Below the pieces are notes generated by a model. It was not told the DNA's origin. It saw nothing but the letters and a program-made list of their open reading frames with translations, and did no database searches. From Diphasiastrum complanatum (Eukaryota > Streptophyta > Lycopodiopsida > Lycopodiales > Lycopodiaceae), in NCBI GenBank assembly GCA_029204225.1, contig CM055102.1, positions 34,096,585 to 34,160,584 on the forward strand: 64,000 nucleotides of DNA, given 5' to 3'. Made by a program: the position numbers and the translations under genes. Positions within the stretch are counted from its first letter, which is position 1, and each line of letters begins with the position of its first letter. Shown piece after piece: positions 21,786 through 34,418 of this stretch.

Positions 21786-23648
21786 CCATATGATTTGCCC
21801 TTGTTTACCTAAAACATGACCTTCACACATGAAAAACGTCCAAGAAACATAGACACCATGGTACTCCAAAGTGCTTTTGGTACATCATTATTTAATGAGC
21901 ATATATGTATTAAATTTGTAATAATTTTATTTGTTGTGGGCATGTAAAATTGATTCTATGGACTTTAATTCATTTGTGTGAAGGGCACTTTATTATTATG
22001 GAATGAATTTTTACTTAGGTTAGCAATTTTATAGTGAAGATTTTAGTGGACTAGAATATGGAACAAGATATAGACTAAAACACGACATAGCTTATTTCTC
22101 AACTACACTCAGGGTGCATAGGTAGAGCCCCACCCTCATCCCACAATCCATGAGGTTTGAAAATTTTCATCATCCATCATGATTATGGATGGATGATTCT
22201 GCATCGTTGGATAAAGGCAAGGCCCTGGCTGGACTCCGAAAGCGCAAATAGTAAAACGTCCATTCCTGAGATGTAAGGATGATGACACATGGGATTATCA
22301 ATGTGGGAGAATCTAGAGTGGGATAAAAACGTTCATTCTTGAAATGTAAGGATGAGGGCACATGGGATTATATGTGGGACAATGTAGGGTGGGTGGGATA
22401 AAAACCCTCTTTCCACACATGAAATCCCATAGCCTTATAGGCAATTGTGATTGTAGTGGTAGGGAGAATGGTCATTATATCAAGGGTGGTGTGTGCTTAA
22501 GAGTTCAAAGCATTTTTGGTAGGGAGATGTTGTGTAGGGCGATGGGTGCTTGAGGGTTAAGCATCCATCACCCTTAGAGGAATGGAAAGTCATTTACCTT
22601 TGCACAAATGGAAGCTAAATCAACACACTAAACATCATGTCTTTAGGAGGTAGGCGGGTGTTAAAAGAAAGATGTACTTTTAATAGTGGTTTCATGAAAG
22701 AGGGCCAGCCGATTTCATAATATAAACTTACCCCCAAATTTGAAAACCCAGATCCTTCCACGTCATTCCATGTGAAAGCCCATTTCATTTGGAGTCCAAG
22801 GCATTTATTATATACATTCAAATTAAATATGTCAAATCTTTTTTTATTGGAGGAGAAAGAAAGGGCCCACTAGTAGACTTCCATGTCATTACATATGAAA
22901 GTCCATTTTATTTGGAGGCATTTAATGTTTAAATTCAAATTACATAAGGCATTTTTGTTTTTCATTGGAGGGGAACCATCATTGGCCACTCAAGGGTCAA
23001 GATGTGTGGGGTATTGGAATTTGGAGGAGAAAAGAAAGGGCCCACTACTGGACTTCCATGTCATTACATGTGAAAGTCCATTTGATTTGGAATTTTGGAG
23101 GCATTTAATGTTTAAATTCAAATTACAAAATGCATTTTTGTTTTTCATTGGAGGGGAAAGAAAGGCCGAGCATTGACCACTCAAGAGTCACACATGTCAA
23201 GATGTGTTGGGGGTATTTTCTTGGTCTTGAGTTATCCCAAGTTAGCATATTTAACTCCCACCTAGGGACAATTATGGAGGCCTATTGGGGGCCTATTGGA
23301 GTGGTTACACCAATTAAGATAAAGTATTTATTGGATTGGGTACACCAATGAAAGTACAGTATTAGGGGCTTTAGATTTTACTAGTGCCAATATCAAAATA
23401 GTCAGTAGGAAGTCCAATCAAAATACTGAGTTGGCAGTCCAATGGTGATGAAGAGATCTTGGAGTATGCCAAGATAATGATGGAAGAAGCTTGATGAAGA
23501 GATTTGGACTATCCCAAGATAATGATGGTGATGGAGGCAAGGATCTGTGGACCTGGAAGCCTGATGAAAGAGATGTTGGCCTTTGCCAACATAGTGATGG
23601 ATGCAAAGATCGAGGCGAGGATCTCTGAACACCCTTGAAGAAGGGTGA
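21786..23648. other. Single-copy non-coding stretch with three tandem-repeat families
   Basis: Start of the segment absent from the left arm. Two units of about 75 bp lie at 22252-22400, sharing ATGTAAGGATGA and ACATGGGATTAT. Three degenerate units at about 22755-23170 share TTCCATGTCATTACATGTGA and a CATTGGAGG box. Three looser units lie at about 23445-23600, sharing GATGAAGAGAT and CCAAGATAATGATGG. No coding gene is supported. Confidence 0.6.
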
Positions 23649-23657
23649 ATATAAGTA
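23649..23657 (+). promoter_or_regulatory. TATA-like box of the hydrolase gene
   Basis: ATATAAGTA stands about 150 bases upstream of the preferred ATG at 23805, a reasonable distance for a plant promoter with a leader of about 120 bases. Confidence 0.4.
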
Positions 23658-23804
23658 GAGACAAGGATGGAACTTGGAAGCAAGGATCTCTCCACCACTC
23701 GCCTCGCCCATAGTGCTACTTATGTTCATCTGCAAGCAAGTCTTCCACGTTCTTTCAACCTTACAGCGACTGGGCTTTTCTCAACAACAGCCCACTCCGC
23801 ACCA

Positions 23805-24974
23805 ATGATGAACCTAGCAGTGGAAACATGGCTTGGCCTCACTATATGTTACTGTTGCCTCCTCACTGCTACTGTCTCTCCTGCAGATGCCAGTCCACAG
23901 CTACATTTGAGCGCTGCAATTACTCAGGTTATAAAGGATGATGATGAGCCAACTCTCCTGTTGCAATACCCTAATTGGGAGCATCTGAACCTCTCCAGCA
24001 GCGAGCTGCCAGCTCCAACGAGAAATGCAGAAACGATCGATTTGCAGGTGGGCATGGCACCCACATTGGAAGTGATGGAGGGCGTGGATGTGGTGTGGCA
24101 AATTCCACCCATCCCCAAGGAAGTACTCTTCATCGCGCATTCTTTAAACGGATTGCCAACTGAGTATTTTGATTGGAGCCCCAGCTGCCGCCTCTGCACA
24201 GGTCTGCCTGAACATCGAACTATAGTACTGGAAGCTCTGGCCCGTGGGTACGCCGTGATTGCCATCAAAAGCCTGGGTTCTGGATGGATGCAGTTTCCTT
24301 TGGAAACCAATGTGGACCTCAACAACGTGAAATTGATCCTTGCATCCTGGAGACAGCGTCATGGGCTAGAATCGCTTCCCCTTTCTGCCTTTGGATCCTC
24401 CATGGGGGGTTTCTTTGTCACCATACTAGCTCCCCAGCTAAGAATCTACTCGCAGGCCAACATGATCAGTTTTGTGAACGTCGATGCACTCAAAATTTTG
24501 GATGCCAAGGATTATCCACCCATTGTATTTGTTCGCATGCCCCAACGAACATATTGGCGACTCGTGATATGGAGGTATTGAGTAGTAAAGGAGTGCTCTA
24601 TGCAGACTTCCAGTGCTATCCAAAGCCCCTCACTCCAGGCTTTTTTTCTGAACGCATCCCCGGATTGCCCTTGGATTTATCAATAAACATCTACAAGGCA
24701 GTTCAGCGAAATGGGTACTTGGATCGCCACGGTTTCATGAATCCATCACCTATACTAGAAAGGCAAGTGATGAGCGAGCTTATGAAGCTTGTTGATAATT
24801 TAAATGTTCTGCCTGTTGATGAGAATGGTAATGTGATCTGGCTGAGGCCAGTGGTAGAAGAGCTCAGATTGGCCTACGCTTTCCACTGTGTTACGCTGTG
24901 TTACGCGTGAGAAGAACACTGAGATGTTTGATTGGCTTGATGGAAAGTCCTGGTCTACTGTTCGTAGTAGTTGA
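23805..24974 (+). pseudogene. Secreted alpha/beta-hydrolase-fold protein, broken
   Basis: The preferred start is MMNLAVETWLGL, because it opens a hydrophobic signal peptide ending near SPADA; an upstream in-frame ATG at 23667 would bury it. Residues 130-170 contain VLFIAHSLNG and CRLCTGLPEHRTIVLEALARGYAV, typical of a plant family of uncharacterised alpha/beta hydrolases. The nucleophile elbow GSSMG is at residues 197-201, with Ser199. A frameshift at about 24550-24560 separates this from the C-terminal third (TPGFFSERIPGL, WLRPVVEELRLAYAFH). A 10-bp tandem duplication, TGTGTTACGC at 24887 and again at 24897, then forces a stop at 24908. Without it the frame would run to TGA at 24972. The coding region has no introns. 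It has no copy in the left arm. Pseudogene status is likely but depends on base accuracy. Confidence 0.78.
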
Positions 24975-25227
24975 AGCAGTTAAGACGAATACAATGCACA
25001 TAAAACCAACGCGACGTGCAGGGCCACAAACCCACTACGTGTACTGCTAGTTAGAAGACTAGAGTTAACTTAGCAGTTAATTGGTTGTTTTAATCCAAAT
25101 AAAGAAAAACATAAAAAGGCAGATCGCACAGCAGTAAATATTTTTTCTTGGATATACGCATTCAAGTAACTCAGTTCGTTTGTCATTGCGATCGTCACTG
25201 CTGATAGTTCGTTATCAGTCCAGAAAG
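24975..25227. other. Downstream of the hydrolase gene, nothing recognised
   Basis: AT-rich with an AATAAAG near 25099 that could serve as a polyadenylation signal. Confidence 0.35.
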
Positions 25228-26140
25228 ATTGAGGCGTATACCTCTCAAGGACTATTCGAGTTTGTGATAATCTGCGAACATTTGGTTGACCAGAATGCGA
25301 TGGTGCCTCTTCTTAAATTTCTCCAGATCTGCTTGAGCTAGCTTGGTCTGGTTTGGTGACAGGTACTGTCAGCTGCTTGGTTTTTGTAGCTGTAGTTGTA
25401 GGTTCAAGAAACATCATCGTTGGAAGATTCTATGTTGTGTAAAATAGGATGAAATGACACAACATCATTTATCGATGGTTGTTTGAAGTCATAGAACGTA
25501 TATTGGTTATAAAATGAGTGAGAAAGAAGAAAATCTGACAAAAGTTCCAAAGTATGCAGAGATACCCTCGGGCTGACAAGCAACAACAACATCACAGAAG
25601 ATAACGTCTCTAGAAATAAATGCTACATTGGTGGATGGATCATAAACTTTATAAGCTTTCTGCTCATCAGCATAGCCAATGAAAATACAATCATTTGTCA
25701 TATAATCTAGTTTCTTCCTAAGCTATTTAGTAACATGAACAAAACATATAAAACGAAGGATTTTTAAATGGATGACACTAGGTTTATGTCCATGCCATAC
25801 TTCATAAGGAGTTTTGTTATTGACAGCTGTGGCGGCTGGATCTGTTCTGTACATAAGAGGTTGTGGCAATAGCTATGCCCAAAACTTCACAGGTAGGCAT
25901 GATTGGTGTAGCATTGATCTGGCTGAGTTGAGAAGCGTTCAATTATTCCTTTATGCAATTACATTCTATTGAGGTGAATAGGAAGTTGTATATTGTCTTC
26001 GAATGCCATGTTCAGCCAGATAGTCAGACATCTTGTTGGAGATGTATTCGTCGCCACCATTTGTTCAGAGTGCTTTCACCTTATAAAACGGTTGGGTCTC
26101 AGCCATGGCCTTGAATCTCTTGAAGCATTCAAAGGCTTCA
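25228..26140 (-). pseudogene. Copia integrase remnant
   Basis: Minus-strand fragments appear in correct order. Around 26130-25970 are TNGGDEYIS and YLAEHGIRRQYTTSYSPQ, the integrase core around its second catalytic Asp, here mutated to Asn. Around 25830-25500 are KTPYEVWHGHKPS, CIFIGYADEQKAYKVYDP and ISRDVIF. At 25366-25228 is an integrase-to-RT linker with LEKFKKR that matches the copia copy at about 29430-29566. Many stops interrupt it. It belongs to the same family as the element at 28137-30818. Confidence 0.8.
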
Positions 26141-26195
26141 AATTTATGTTGTGGAGGCCTATGATTCAGCATTATCCTATGAAATTGATATATGA

Positions 26196-26971
26196 TGTAA
26201 AATTCTGAATTTGTGTATATGTAAATATGCTATAGAGTCTAAATTCATGTAAAGGCTTATATCATGTAAATACATTGTAATTAAGAGTGCACAATATTAT
26301 AGAGCATACTTCTTATCAATTGAGTGAATACACTCTGAGTTAATCTATAACTGATTGTGATACTTGTCTGTCTGTGCCATACACCTTTCATTTTTTACTG
26401 AATTTCAGTTACTCTAACTTGGATTTTCAAGTGTCACCACAAAGCGACAATTCTAATTGATGTGTGCAGGGAATTAGCCAAAGCTGTTAAACATAACCAT
26501 AAACAAAACTTATTTTAATCTTGAATGAGCTAGGTGTTTAAATAACAAACTTGACTGATGCTCTGTTCTGTTTGCTTCCTGTGATAAGAACTAATTCCTT
26601 GTGTTCGATTAAGAGTAATCATTAACCAATCTAATTTTGTTTAATGAATACATTTGCTAGTTGCTGTCTGATCTGATTGCTTACTATTGTCCTAAGAGCC
26701 TGGAAGACAAAGTATCCTTTTAAATCACAAACCTTGACCAAATCATTTTATCGTTGTTGTTTCTGGACACCAATTTACTCAATATCTTTGGATAACCAAA
26801 TATGTCACTATAGTATACATTGTGAATATTACATATCACGCTTCATTCACTTTCTTACATACACTTATCATACAAAAGAAGATATTTTTCTTTGTCTTGA
26901 AGAATGATCAAGCCTTTTATTCTACTTAATTCACTGATTTTGTGGAGATCTATAACGACTAGGCTACCACA
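26196..26971 (+). repeat. Candidate gypsy 5' LTR
   Basis: Begins TGTAAAATTC, ends CTACCACA, and is followed four bases later by a clear primer-binding site. No second LTR was found, so the start is tentative. Confidence 0.5.
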
Positions 26972-26975
26972 TAAC

Positions 26976-26995
26976 TTGGTGCCGTTGCTGGGGAG
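26976..26995 (+). other. Gypsy primer-binding site
   Basis: TTGGTGCCGTTGCTGGGGAG differs by one base from the TTGGTGCCGTTGCCGGGGA form common in plant gypsy elements. It marks reverse-transcription priming. Confidence 0.8.
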
Positions 26996-26999
26996 ATGA

Positions 27000-28136
27000 A
27001 TTTCATCTTTTGTAATATTTTTAAATGTATTAAGTCTACGAATCTCATCATGTAACGCATGTCGAATGTACAGTCGCAAGCAACTATTGAACATAAACGT
27101 TTAGAACATGCACATCGATTAGAAGCACATAAAAAATCTAGAGATTTGTATCTGCAAAATTTGTGAAATTCACTAGTTAATAAAAGATTAACTCCTGAAG
27201 TGTTTAACGATTTTCTTAATGCTACTACAACGTTTGTAGATTCTTTAGAGAAAATGCTGTTAAAACACCAAGTCCTACATACTCATCAGAATCTGTACCG
27301 TCCGATCCTGGTTCAAAACCCAGTTCAAAACCAGAATCTTCTTCATCAGAACCATCATCACCATCTGAACATAGTCCGGATCCTGATCCTCCTAGTCCGC
27401 TTGATCTACCGCCTGATCCACCGCCTAATCCACCACCTGATAATATGGCAAACCCAGCACCACCCACATCTACCAAAATCAGATATAATTTTTTTAAGAG
27501 ATCATCGTCTAAAGATGTGGACAGCTACTTGTCCTAGTTGAATCTATCACTACAGCAAATAAAGAACATACAGACGAGAACAAAGTTAGAATATTGTCAA
27601 GTCTTTTGCCAAAGCAGGCTAAGATTTGGTATAGTCAATTAGTACCAAAAACCTTTAATACTTGGAATGCTTTAAAGCAGCATTCCTTAAGAAATTTAGA
27701 AAAATAGAATACTCCACTAGATTGTTAGCACGGCTTAATTATGTTGAGAAAAGCCTAAGGAATCACTTAGAAAGTATACTCGTAGAGTTAAGAATTTAAT
27801 AGAAAAGTTAGGAGCCTAGTACCCAGTTCTGATGCAAAACAAGTAGTCCTTGGGTGGTTTACCCAAGAAGATGGATCGTTACTGTTGACAGAGATTAATG
27901 ACCTCTTTAGAAGATGTCATTGCCTCTACCGAAAAGTATGAAACTTTTCGAAATTCTCGTAGGCGAAGGAACGAGAAAAAAAATAGTAAAAAGCATAAAT
28001 CAAAATGAAACATATAGTCTGAATCATCTACAGAGTCTGAATTGAAATCCGTCTCAGCAAACGAGAAAGAGTCTTCAAATTGCTCATCCTATTCTTCTTT
28101 GTCAGAAGAAGAATCTTATCGAAGAGAGAGATTATT
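27000..28136 (+). pseudogene. Gypsy gag remnant
   Basis: Shifted frames on the plus strand carry a Pro/His-rich N-terminal part (27200-27541). They are followed by a gag capsid stretch around 27590-27780 with ILSSLLPKQAKIWYSQLVP and TWNALK, the conserved Trp block of Retrotrans_gag. The tail is basic then Ser/Glu-rich. Stops and frameshifts are frequent. It is cut at 28137 by the end of the minus-strand copia element. Confidence 0.7.
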
Positions 28137-28618
28137 TTGAAGCTTGATGTGCTGCAATATACTCTACCTCAGTCAAAGATAGCACACTGATTTTTGCTTC
28201 CTCGAGTTCCATGAAATTGGTTTCCCTGTTAGAAAGAAACAAAACCCGGAGGTAGATTTTTAGAATAGAGACATTTCTTTCCTAATTTGAGTTGGAGTAG
28301 CCTCGAAGAACCATTGGATCGATAGCATTTCCATCATAGCATAAAATGTGATTTAAACTTTCTTGAATGTATTTCATCGATTTCTTTAATGCTTTCCAAT
28401 GTAAGATCTTGGGATAAGACATGAATTGACTTGATGTGCTGATAGTGTATGCAAGATCTGGTCTGGTGCATAGCATGGCATATATTAAAGATCCTATTAG
28501 TGAATGATAACAATACTTCAACAAGTCCCAGTATCTCACTTTTGGTATCGGCACAGGAAGGTTTGGTCAATATCATACCTAGATCCATTGGTGCATCAAC
28601 TGGTTTGCAATCAAACAT
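28137..28618 (-). pseudogene. Copia RNase H region
   Basis: SLIGSLIYAMLCTRPDLAYTIS, then HWKALKKSMKYIQESLNH and GYSNSN are the standard C-terminal landmarks of copia polyproteins. The usual GYSDSD is changed at one Asp. Frameshifts split the region. Confidence 0.8.
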
Positions 28619-28929
28619 GTGAAACTTTTATAGAGTGTTCTCTAGATATTTTCGATGGCTAAGATAGAGCTTCGTATGCAATCTATCTCTGGTGATGTGT
28701 ATTCCTATTAATAAATGAATAGTGCCTAGATCATTCATGTCAAAGTCGTCTGATAGATCACTATTAGTAGTGTGCAGTAAGAATGTGTCATTCAAGACAG
28801 ATTAAATGCACCATCTATGTATAGATCTACATGAACTGAATTGACACCTATGTATTTGGAACAAATATTATAGTCAGCTGAATTATTTGCAAAGACTAGT
28901 TGAATGAGATAAGCATTAATTCGTTCGAA

Positions 28930-29404
28930 CTAAGCCCTTGCAATTTGTATCAAACCATAGATTCCTTTGTGTAGCTTACACACTTTGTGCTCTTGGCCTT
29001 TGACTTCCAATCCTTTGGGTTGGAAGGTGTACATCTCCTCTTCGACATAGCCATTGAAAAAGGCTATTTTGACATCAATTTGATGCATTTCAAGGTCTTT
29101 GACGGCTGCTAGTGCAATGAGAGCCCTGATTGACTGCATTTTGACAACAAGACTAGAAATATCTTGGTATTCCACTCTCTAGATTTGAGTGAATCCTTTG
29201 GCAACCAGCCTTGCTTTCCATTTTGCAATGGAACCATCAGAGTTGACCTTCTCCTTGAAAATCCACTTATTGTCGATAACTCTCTTGTGAGTGAGGAAGT
29301 CAACTAGTGTCCAGCTCTGGTTTGATAAACGTGAGTTGTCCTCGCTTTCCATTGCTTCTTGCCACTTCACGGCATCCTTAGAGTCAATTGCTTCAGCTAG
29401 GGTC
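28930..29404 (-). pseudogene. Copia reverse transcriptase N-terminal half
   Basis: WQEAMESED, NKWIFKEKVNSDGSIAKWKARLVAKGF, then HQIDVKIAFFNGYVEEEMY and GIYGL identify the RVT_2 domain. The first metal-binding Asp is present in QIDVKIAF. The YVDD box is not visible because the frame is degraded beyond 28930. Confidence 0.85.
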
Positions 29405-29449
29405 TTTGGATCTTTAGATGAAGTCCAAAAATATTGAGGTGTATACCTC

Positions 29450-29776
29450 TCATAAATTGTTCAAATTCTTCAAGATCTTTGAACAATCGGTTGACCAGAT
29501 TCGTCTCTTCTTAAATTTCTCCAGAGTTGCTCGAGCTAGCTTGATCTGATCTTTCGGCAGTGGCATTGGACCGTAAAGATCACTACACACAAGTCCTAAT
29601 ACGTGTTTTGTCTTGACGGAATCAGTTATGGGAAATCTTCTTGTCGAATGTTTGCCATAAATGCAAGATTCACAAAAAAGTGATTTTCTATCTGATAAAA
29701 GAGGTAAATTCAATCCATTAACTAAATCAACACATGTAAGAAAGATATAATGTATTAGCATGTTGAAATCGACCAC
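29450..29776 (-). pseudogene. Copia GAG-pre-integrase and truncated integrase
   Basis: CESCIYGKHSTRRFP is the Cys pair of the integrase zinc domain, and VCSDLYGPMPLPK starts the core with its first Asp. The frame then jumps into the linker ARATLEKFKKRR, so most of the catalytic core is deleted. Confidence 0.8.
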
Positions 29777-29860
29777 GCGACAGTAAAGCTTATCGTTTAC
29801 ATTTTCATGAGAAGTAGTAGCTAATGCAATTGAGTCAGAAAGTACATATAGATTTCCAAC

Positions 29861-30349
29861 TCATGTGCAAATAGTTAGAGTAGTAACTTTGTCGAAGATT
29901 ATACATTGTTCAGAAGAAAATGTAACAGCGTAGCCCTCATCAGTTATCTTTGAAATCAATAATAGATTCTTAGATAGTTGAGGTACATGAAGGACATTCG
30001 AAACAAAAATCGAAAAAGCATTTTTGAATACAGTCTTGACTGTTCCTTTGCCTTTCACGCTGACGGTACTAGAGTCTCTGAGGTAGATGAATTGGTCTTT
30101 GGTATAGGCTACATATTCAGTAAACCATTCTCTTCGAGGAGTCATGCATTGGGTAGCGCCACAATCAAGATACCAACTGTCGTAGTTTGCATTGTTACGA
30201 TTGTAAGCCATTAACATTTTTGATGGTTTGTCATCATCATGGGTTTGCTCCTTAAATTCCGTTGCATTGGTAGAGTCCGCTTGTTGGTGTTTTTGCTTCT
30301 TTGCCTCGTTGTAGATTCGGATCCGACAATTCTTGATGTCGTGGTTCAC
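29861..30349 (-). pseudogene. Copia protease region
   Basis: Starts at the CCHC knuckle tail, then contains YLDCGATQCMTPRREWF, the copia aspartic protease motif with DCGA in place of the usual DSGA, and LHVPQLSKNLLLISKI. The replaced Ser next to the catalytic Asp suggests reduced or lost activity. Base 30172 is where homology with the left arm ends. Confidence 0.85.
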
Positions 30350-30818
30350 CCTCTTACAATATCTACAAAAGAGTTTCTTTCTCGATCCACTGCTCTCTGA
30401 TTAAGTTTGAGGCTTCTGCTGATGCTGCTTCTGCATTTGATTTTTACCCTTGAAATTATCTTTCTTCTTGGTGTATAGTGCCGGAGACTTATCTTTGATG
30501 GATAGATCACTGATCTTTCTCCACATCTCTTCTTGAAGACGATGACCAATGACCTGTTGAAGAGTCAGGTCAAGTTGAGTGGCGATCATTACAACAAAGT
30601 GCTCATAAGACTTTGGTAAAGAAGAAAGCAAGGCCATTACAACATCATTATCCTAAATAATGCATCCTAATGCTTCATTAGAGGATTTGCAGGTGGTAAC
30701 ATGGAATATTTGGGAATCAGCCACATTCAGTGTGATTGATGTTAAGCATCATCCTAAGCTTCAACTTCCAGATATAAGAGTTTGATCTGTTGAACTTATC
30801 AATAATTCTAACATCCAT
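30346..30818 (-). pseudogene. Copia gag, right-arm copy
   Basis: Mirror of 8277-8923 with the same N-terminus (ATG at 30816-30818), the same internal frameshift and the same TAA before the CCHC knuckle. Confidence 0.85.
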
Positions 30819-32417
30819 AGGGTCACAACCAATCCACCGCCATCCACTGGAGCTATCGACATAGTCATGCCCAATTGAGCCTCCTACGATAACTGGCGTC
30901 CCATACCACTAGCCATCACATTCGGCTCTCCCTAGCACACATCTCCTGGCCTGGAGATACATCCCGGTTCATGCATGCGCTCTCGATCCACCAACTCCCA
31001 GGTAGACTGAGTGAATGAAAAGAGGGAAACCCCACCACTATATAGGCATAACACAGTGGGTCCCATCAAGCACGGTAAGGGCATACCATTATGGTACATA
31101 GCAATTAGCCACTTTTCTATCTTCAACGGCATCTAAAACCCCAATATAAAATTGTTCATAAAAAGATCGATCTACACAATAGTGTTTCCTCATTTTTTAG
31201 GCGGCAACGTTGCATGTTGCTGTGATCAACATTACATGTTGCATGTTTGGACGATGTACACTTTATGTGTTTCTTCGTACTCTATTTTGTAGATTGAAAA
31301 TGTGACCTTGGACGTTTCTTTGACGATGTTGTTTCCTACAACCAAAAATCGTACTAGTTCTATGGAAAGCCTACAAATGAGCAAGTAGATGGTTGTATGG
31401 CTCAAATTCACTTGCGTACTAGATGTAGAAGACAACATTGATTGAGAAGATTGTTCTTGTAAGGAATTTTGTACCAGCATGTAATGAATTTAAAATGATT
31501 GTCTATATTCAAACTCATAAATAAATGTAGATGGCAATACACACTTACTTGATCCATGATTACTATAGAAGCTTCGCATTGCAAAACATCTATAGGTCTG
31601 CCGTTGCCCTAAGTCCTGGATCGGAGATGAGTTTGACAGCATAACTGTCATTGTTATAGATAGAGGTGTCACCGTCTTCCGTACAGTGATGCATCAAGTA
31701 ATTCCTATCAAAAGATTGCCCTCTGCCATGCATAGGCTCTCCTTTATTCGGGAATCCCAAGTGGCTTAGGATATGTGGTGAGGTAGAAATTGGATCCTCG
31801 TTGTTGCGTCTAGGAATCCTGAATGTTTGGAGCTTGTCATCAAATGTAGAATAAGCCGCAGCACCACGCATTCATGTTGCACACCGGAGATAAGTCGTGT
31901 GTCGAAGTTTAGCCGCTCCAAGAAAGGACGAGCCGTTGCTAGCTTTTGAGAAAAATCAGTAAATGAGACCAAGTGAATTTCTTGAGTGTACCTGCTAGGT
32001 TTCATGTCTGATCAAGCACTTTGCTTAGTTCTAGAACTCCAAATATAGATAATATGTTGTCTGATAGCTTAGGCGAGTGGTCTCTCTTTTTTCTTTTTTC
32101 TTTTTCTTGAGAGAAAGATAAGTTCCTTGTAATCGATTGCAAGAATAAGTGATGCTAGCTCCAACCCGGAAGATAATTACTGTTTTGGGACATGATTGTC
32201 ACTGGTCATGCATGCTGTTACCTGAAGCCTGTACAATAGTGATAGAAGTGAGGTAGATTTGCGAGAATTCGGATCTAAACTATCCTAAGTATTGATTGTT
32301 AAACAGACAGGCAATTCAACAGAAAAGGGTGTAAAAAATGGATTTAAAAAAATGAACATAATCACAAAACGACAGAAATTACAGACATGCATGCTCACAC
32401 ACATAACACACAATCAA
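30819..32417. other. Right-arm mirror of 6677-8276, no recognised gene
   Basis: Contains the conserved TATATAG box (minus strand, about 31040), a CT-rich tract near 32085-32108 and small frames with no family assignment. Confidence 0.45.
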
Positions 32418-33815
32418 TTAGTACATGTCTAAGGAATAGCAGGGCTCATGATATCGCCGTAATCTACTCTCGTTCACTACCGTGTCTAGCGAGATGCCTT
32501 CGAGGGTTTTAAGTTTAGCGTAGCCCAAAGCAAAGATCTGATCAGTGATATAGGGACCTTGGCCAGTAAACTTAAGTTTGCCCTTACGTACTTTCGTTTG
32601 ATAGAGAAGGACTCTATCTCCTTCTTTAAATTCCTTCAACTTAATATGGCGATCATGCCAATCTTGTTGACGTCTTTTGTGCACTTGTTGTGCGTGCACA
32701 CTAATGACTCTTGTTTCGCAAAGCTTATGGAGGTGGAATAGCCTATGGGCAAGGATCTGACTTTCGTCTAGTTTCAAATCATAGGCTACCCGTAAGGATG
32801 GGACATAGAATTCTACAAGCATCACGGCCTCTTGTCCATACGTGAGTTAGAATGGTGTCATGCCAGTGGCCTTTTTGGGTGTTGTTCGATACGCCCATAA
32901 AGCGGCATGTAACTTGAACTCCCAATCCGACCGACTGGCTTCCACCGTCTTCGTGAGGATTTCACATAGAACCTTATTTGTGGACTCAGCCTGCCCTTTA
33001 CATCTTGGGCAATATGGGGCACTTTTGTGATGAACAACTAGGAAGGTCGACAACAAGTGTTCAATTACTGTGTTCAAAAAGTGTGTACCCCTATCACTGA
33101 CGATTTCGAGTGGGCAACCAAATCGTACAATGATCTGCTCATAAAGGAAACGAGTGGTGGTTTTGGCATCAGCGTTCTTTACCGCCCGAGCCTCTGCCCA
33201 CTTCGTGTAATAATCTGTCGCCACGATAATATATCTTGCCTGTGTGAATCGCACGGCGGGACCGATCAGTCCTACATAATCAATACCCCATTTAAAAAAT
33301 GCTTGTTTAGATAAGATGGGGGTTAAAGGCATATAATCTGAAAATTGTGGCCTTTTGGCTCTTTGGCACACATCACAAGCCTTTACAAAGTTATGAGTGT
33401 CCTTAAATAGCGAAGGCCACCAATACCCAGCTAGTAAGATCTTCCTAGTTGTGTTTTCTGAGGCAAAGTGTCCACCACCAACTCCTTCGTGTAGCAAGGA
33501 TATGATGGGAATAATCTCACCCTCAGTCAAACATCGTCTAATCACACCATCCGCACCCTTTCTATAAAGTTGCCCCGCTATAAGTGTATAGGGTGCCACC
33601 TTGTAGATAAGTGCGCGTTGGGCAGGTTTCGACAACGTCGGATCTAGCACCCCCGTCGTTAAGAACTCTGTGATGTCTTTGGCCCACATGGGAGTACTGT
33701 CAACGTGAAAAAGTATTGCATTGGGTAGGTCATCATTGATGTCCTCCGTTGGTTTCTCATCACTCGGTATTCTGGATAGATGATCAGTGACAAAATGTTG
33801 CGATCCTTTGCGCAC
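32418..33815 (-). pseudogene. Gypsy integrase
   Basis: From VTDHLSRIPSDEK the frame contains the zinc domain (HEGVGGGHF, CDVCQRAK) and the core with DYVG, VSDRGTHF and QAES. It stops at about 32847 (TAA shared with the other arm) and resumes as the C-terminal domain 32418-32825. The long first frame of 322 codons is less damaged than its left-arm partner. Confidence 0.9.
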
Positions 33816-34413
33816 AACAATACGAAATTTGAATTCTTGTAGTTGTGATTCTACCTGTTGTGCAAGTTTTGTTCACAAGGTAAAGTAATGCTTGATGATC
33901 TATGAAAAATACAAAGGGTTTACCTAGAAGATAATGTCGAAACTTTTGGATGGCATAAATCATTGCTAGTGCTCCCCTCTCGGTTGTGGTGTAGTTCATC
34001 TCCGCAGATGTTAATTGCCTACTAAGAAAACGAATTGGATAGTCCTTCTTGTACTCTCTGGGTTGAGTAGCACTCCACCGATGGCAAACTTTGATGCATC
34101 ATTGTGCACGTGAAACTCCGTCGTGTAATCTAGATCTCACAAGATAGGAGCAGTTGTCAAGGCGTGTTTGAGTTCTTGGAAGGCCTTTCTCTGTTCATCC
34201 GTCCACTTAGGATTTACGGTCACTCTGTATATCCATCGTGCTTTACTAGCAAAATCGTGAATACGGAAATGATAGTGAGTAGCGTGACCCATAAAACAAT
34301 AAGCATCTCGGACCGTTTTAGGTTTTGGCCTCTAAACGATGACTTTGATCTTCTCTGGGTCGGTGGCAATCCCATTGCGCGATACAATGTGACCAAGTAC
34401 GATGCCGTGGGTG
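33784..34413 (-). pseudogene. Gypsy RNase H region
   Basis: YTTTERGALAMIYAIQKFRHYLLGKPF and HQALLYL are the RNase H landmarks of gypsy pol. Upstream on the minus strand, a degraded RT connection with KWTDEQRKAFQELK is seen. It is absent from the left arm. Confidence 0.85.
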
Positions 34414-34418
34414 ACCCA

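Larger units (their letters stand above)
28137..30818 (-). mobile_element. Decayed Ty1/copia element
   Basis: On the minus strand the order is gag, protease, GAG-pre-integrase, truncated integrase, RT (RVT_2) and RNase H, ending near 28137 at the RNase H tail EVEYIAAHQA. Most of the integrase core is deleted between about 29610 and 29560. Only its gag and the start of its protease, down to 30172, are mirrored in the left arm. No LTR ends were resolved. Confidence 0.85.
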
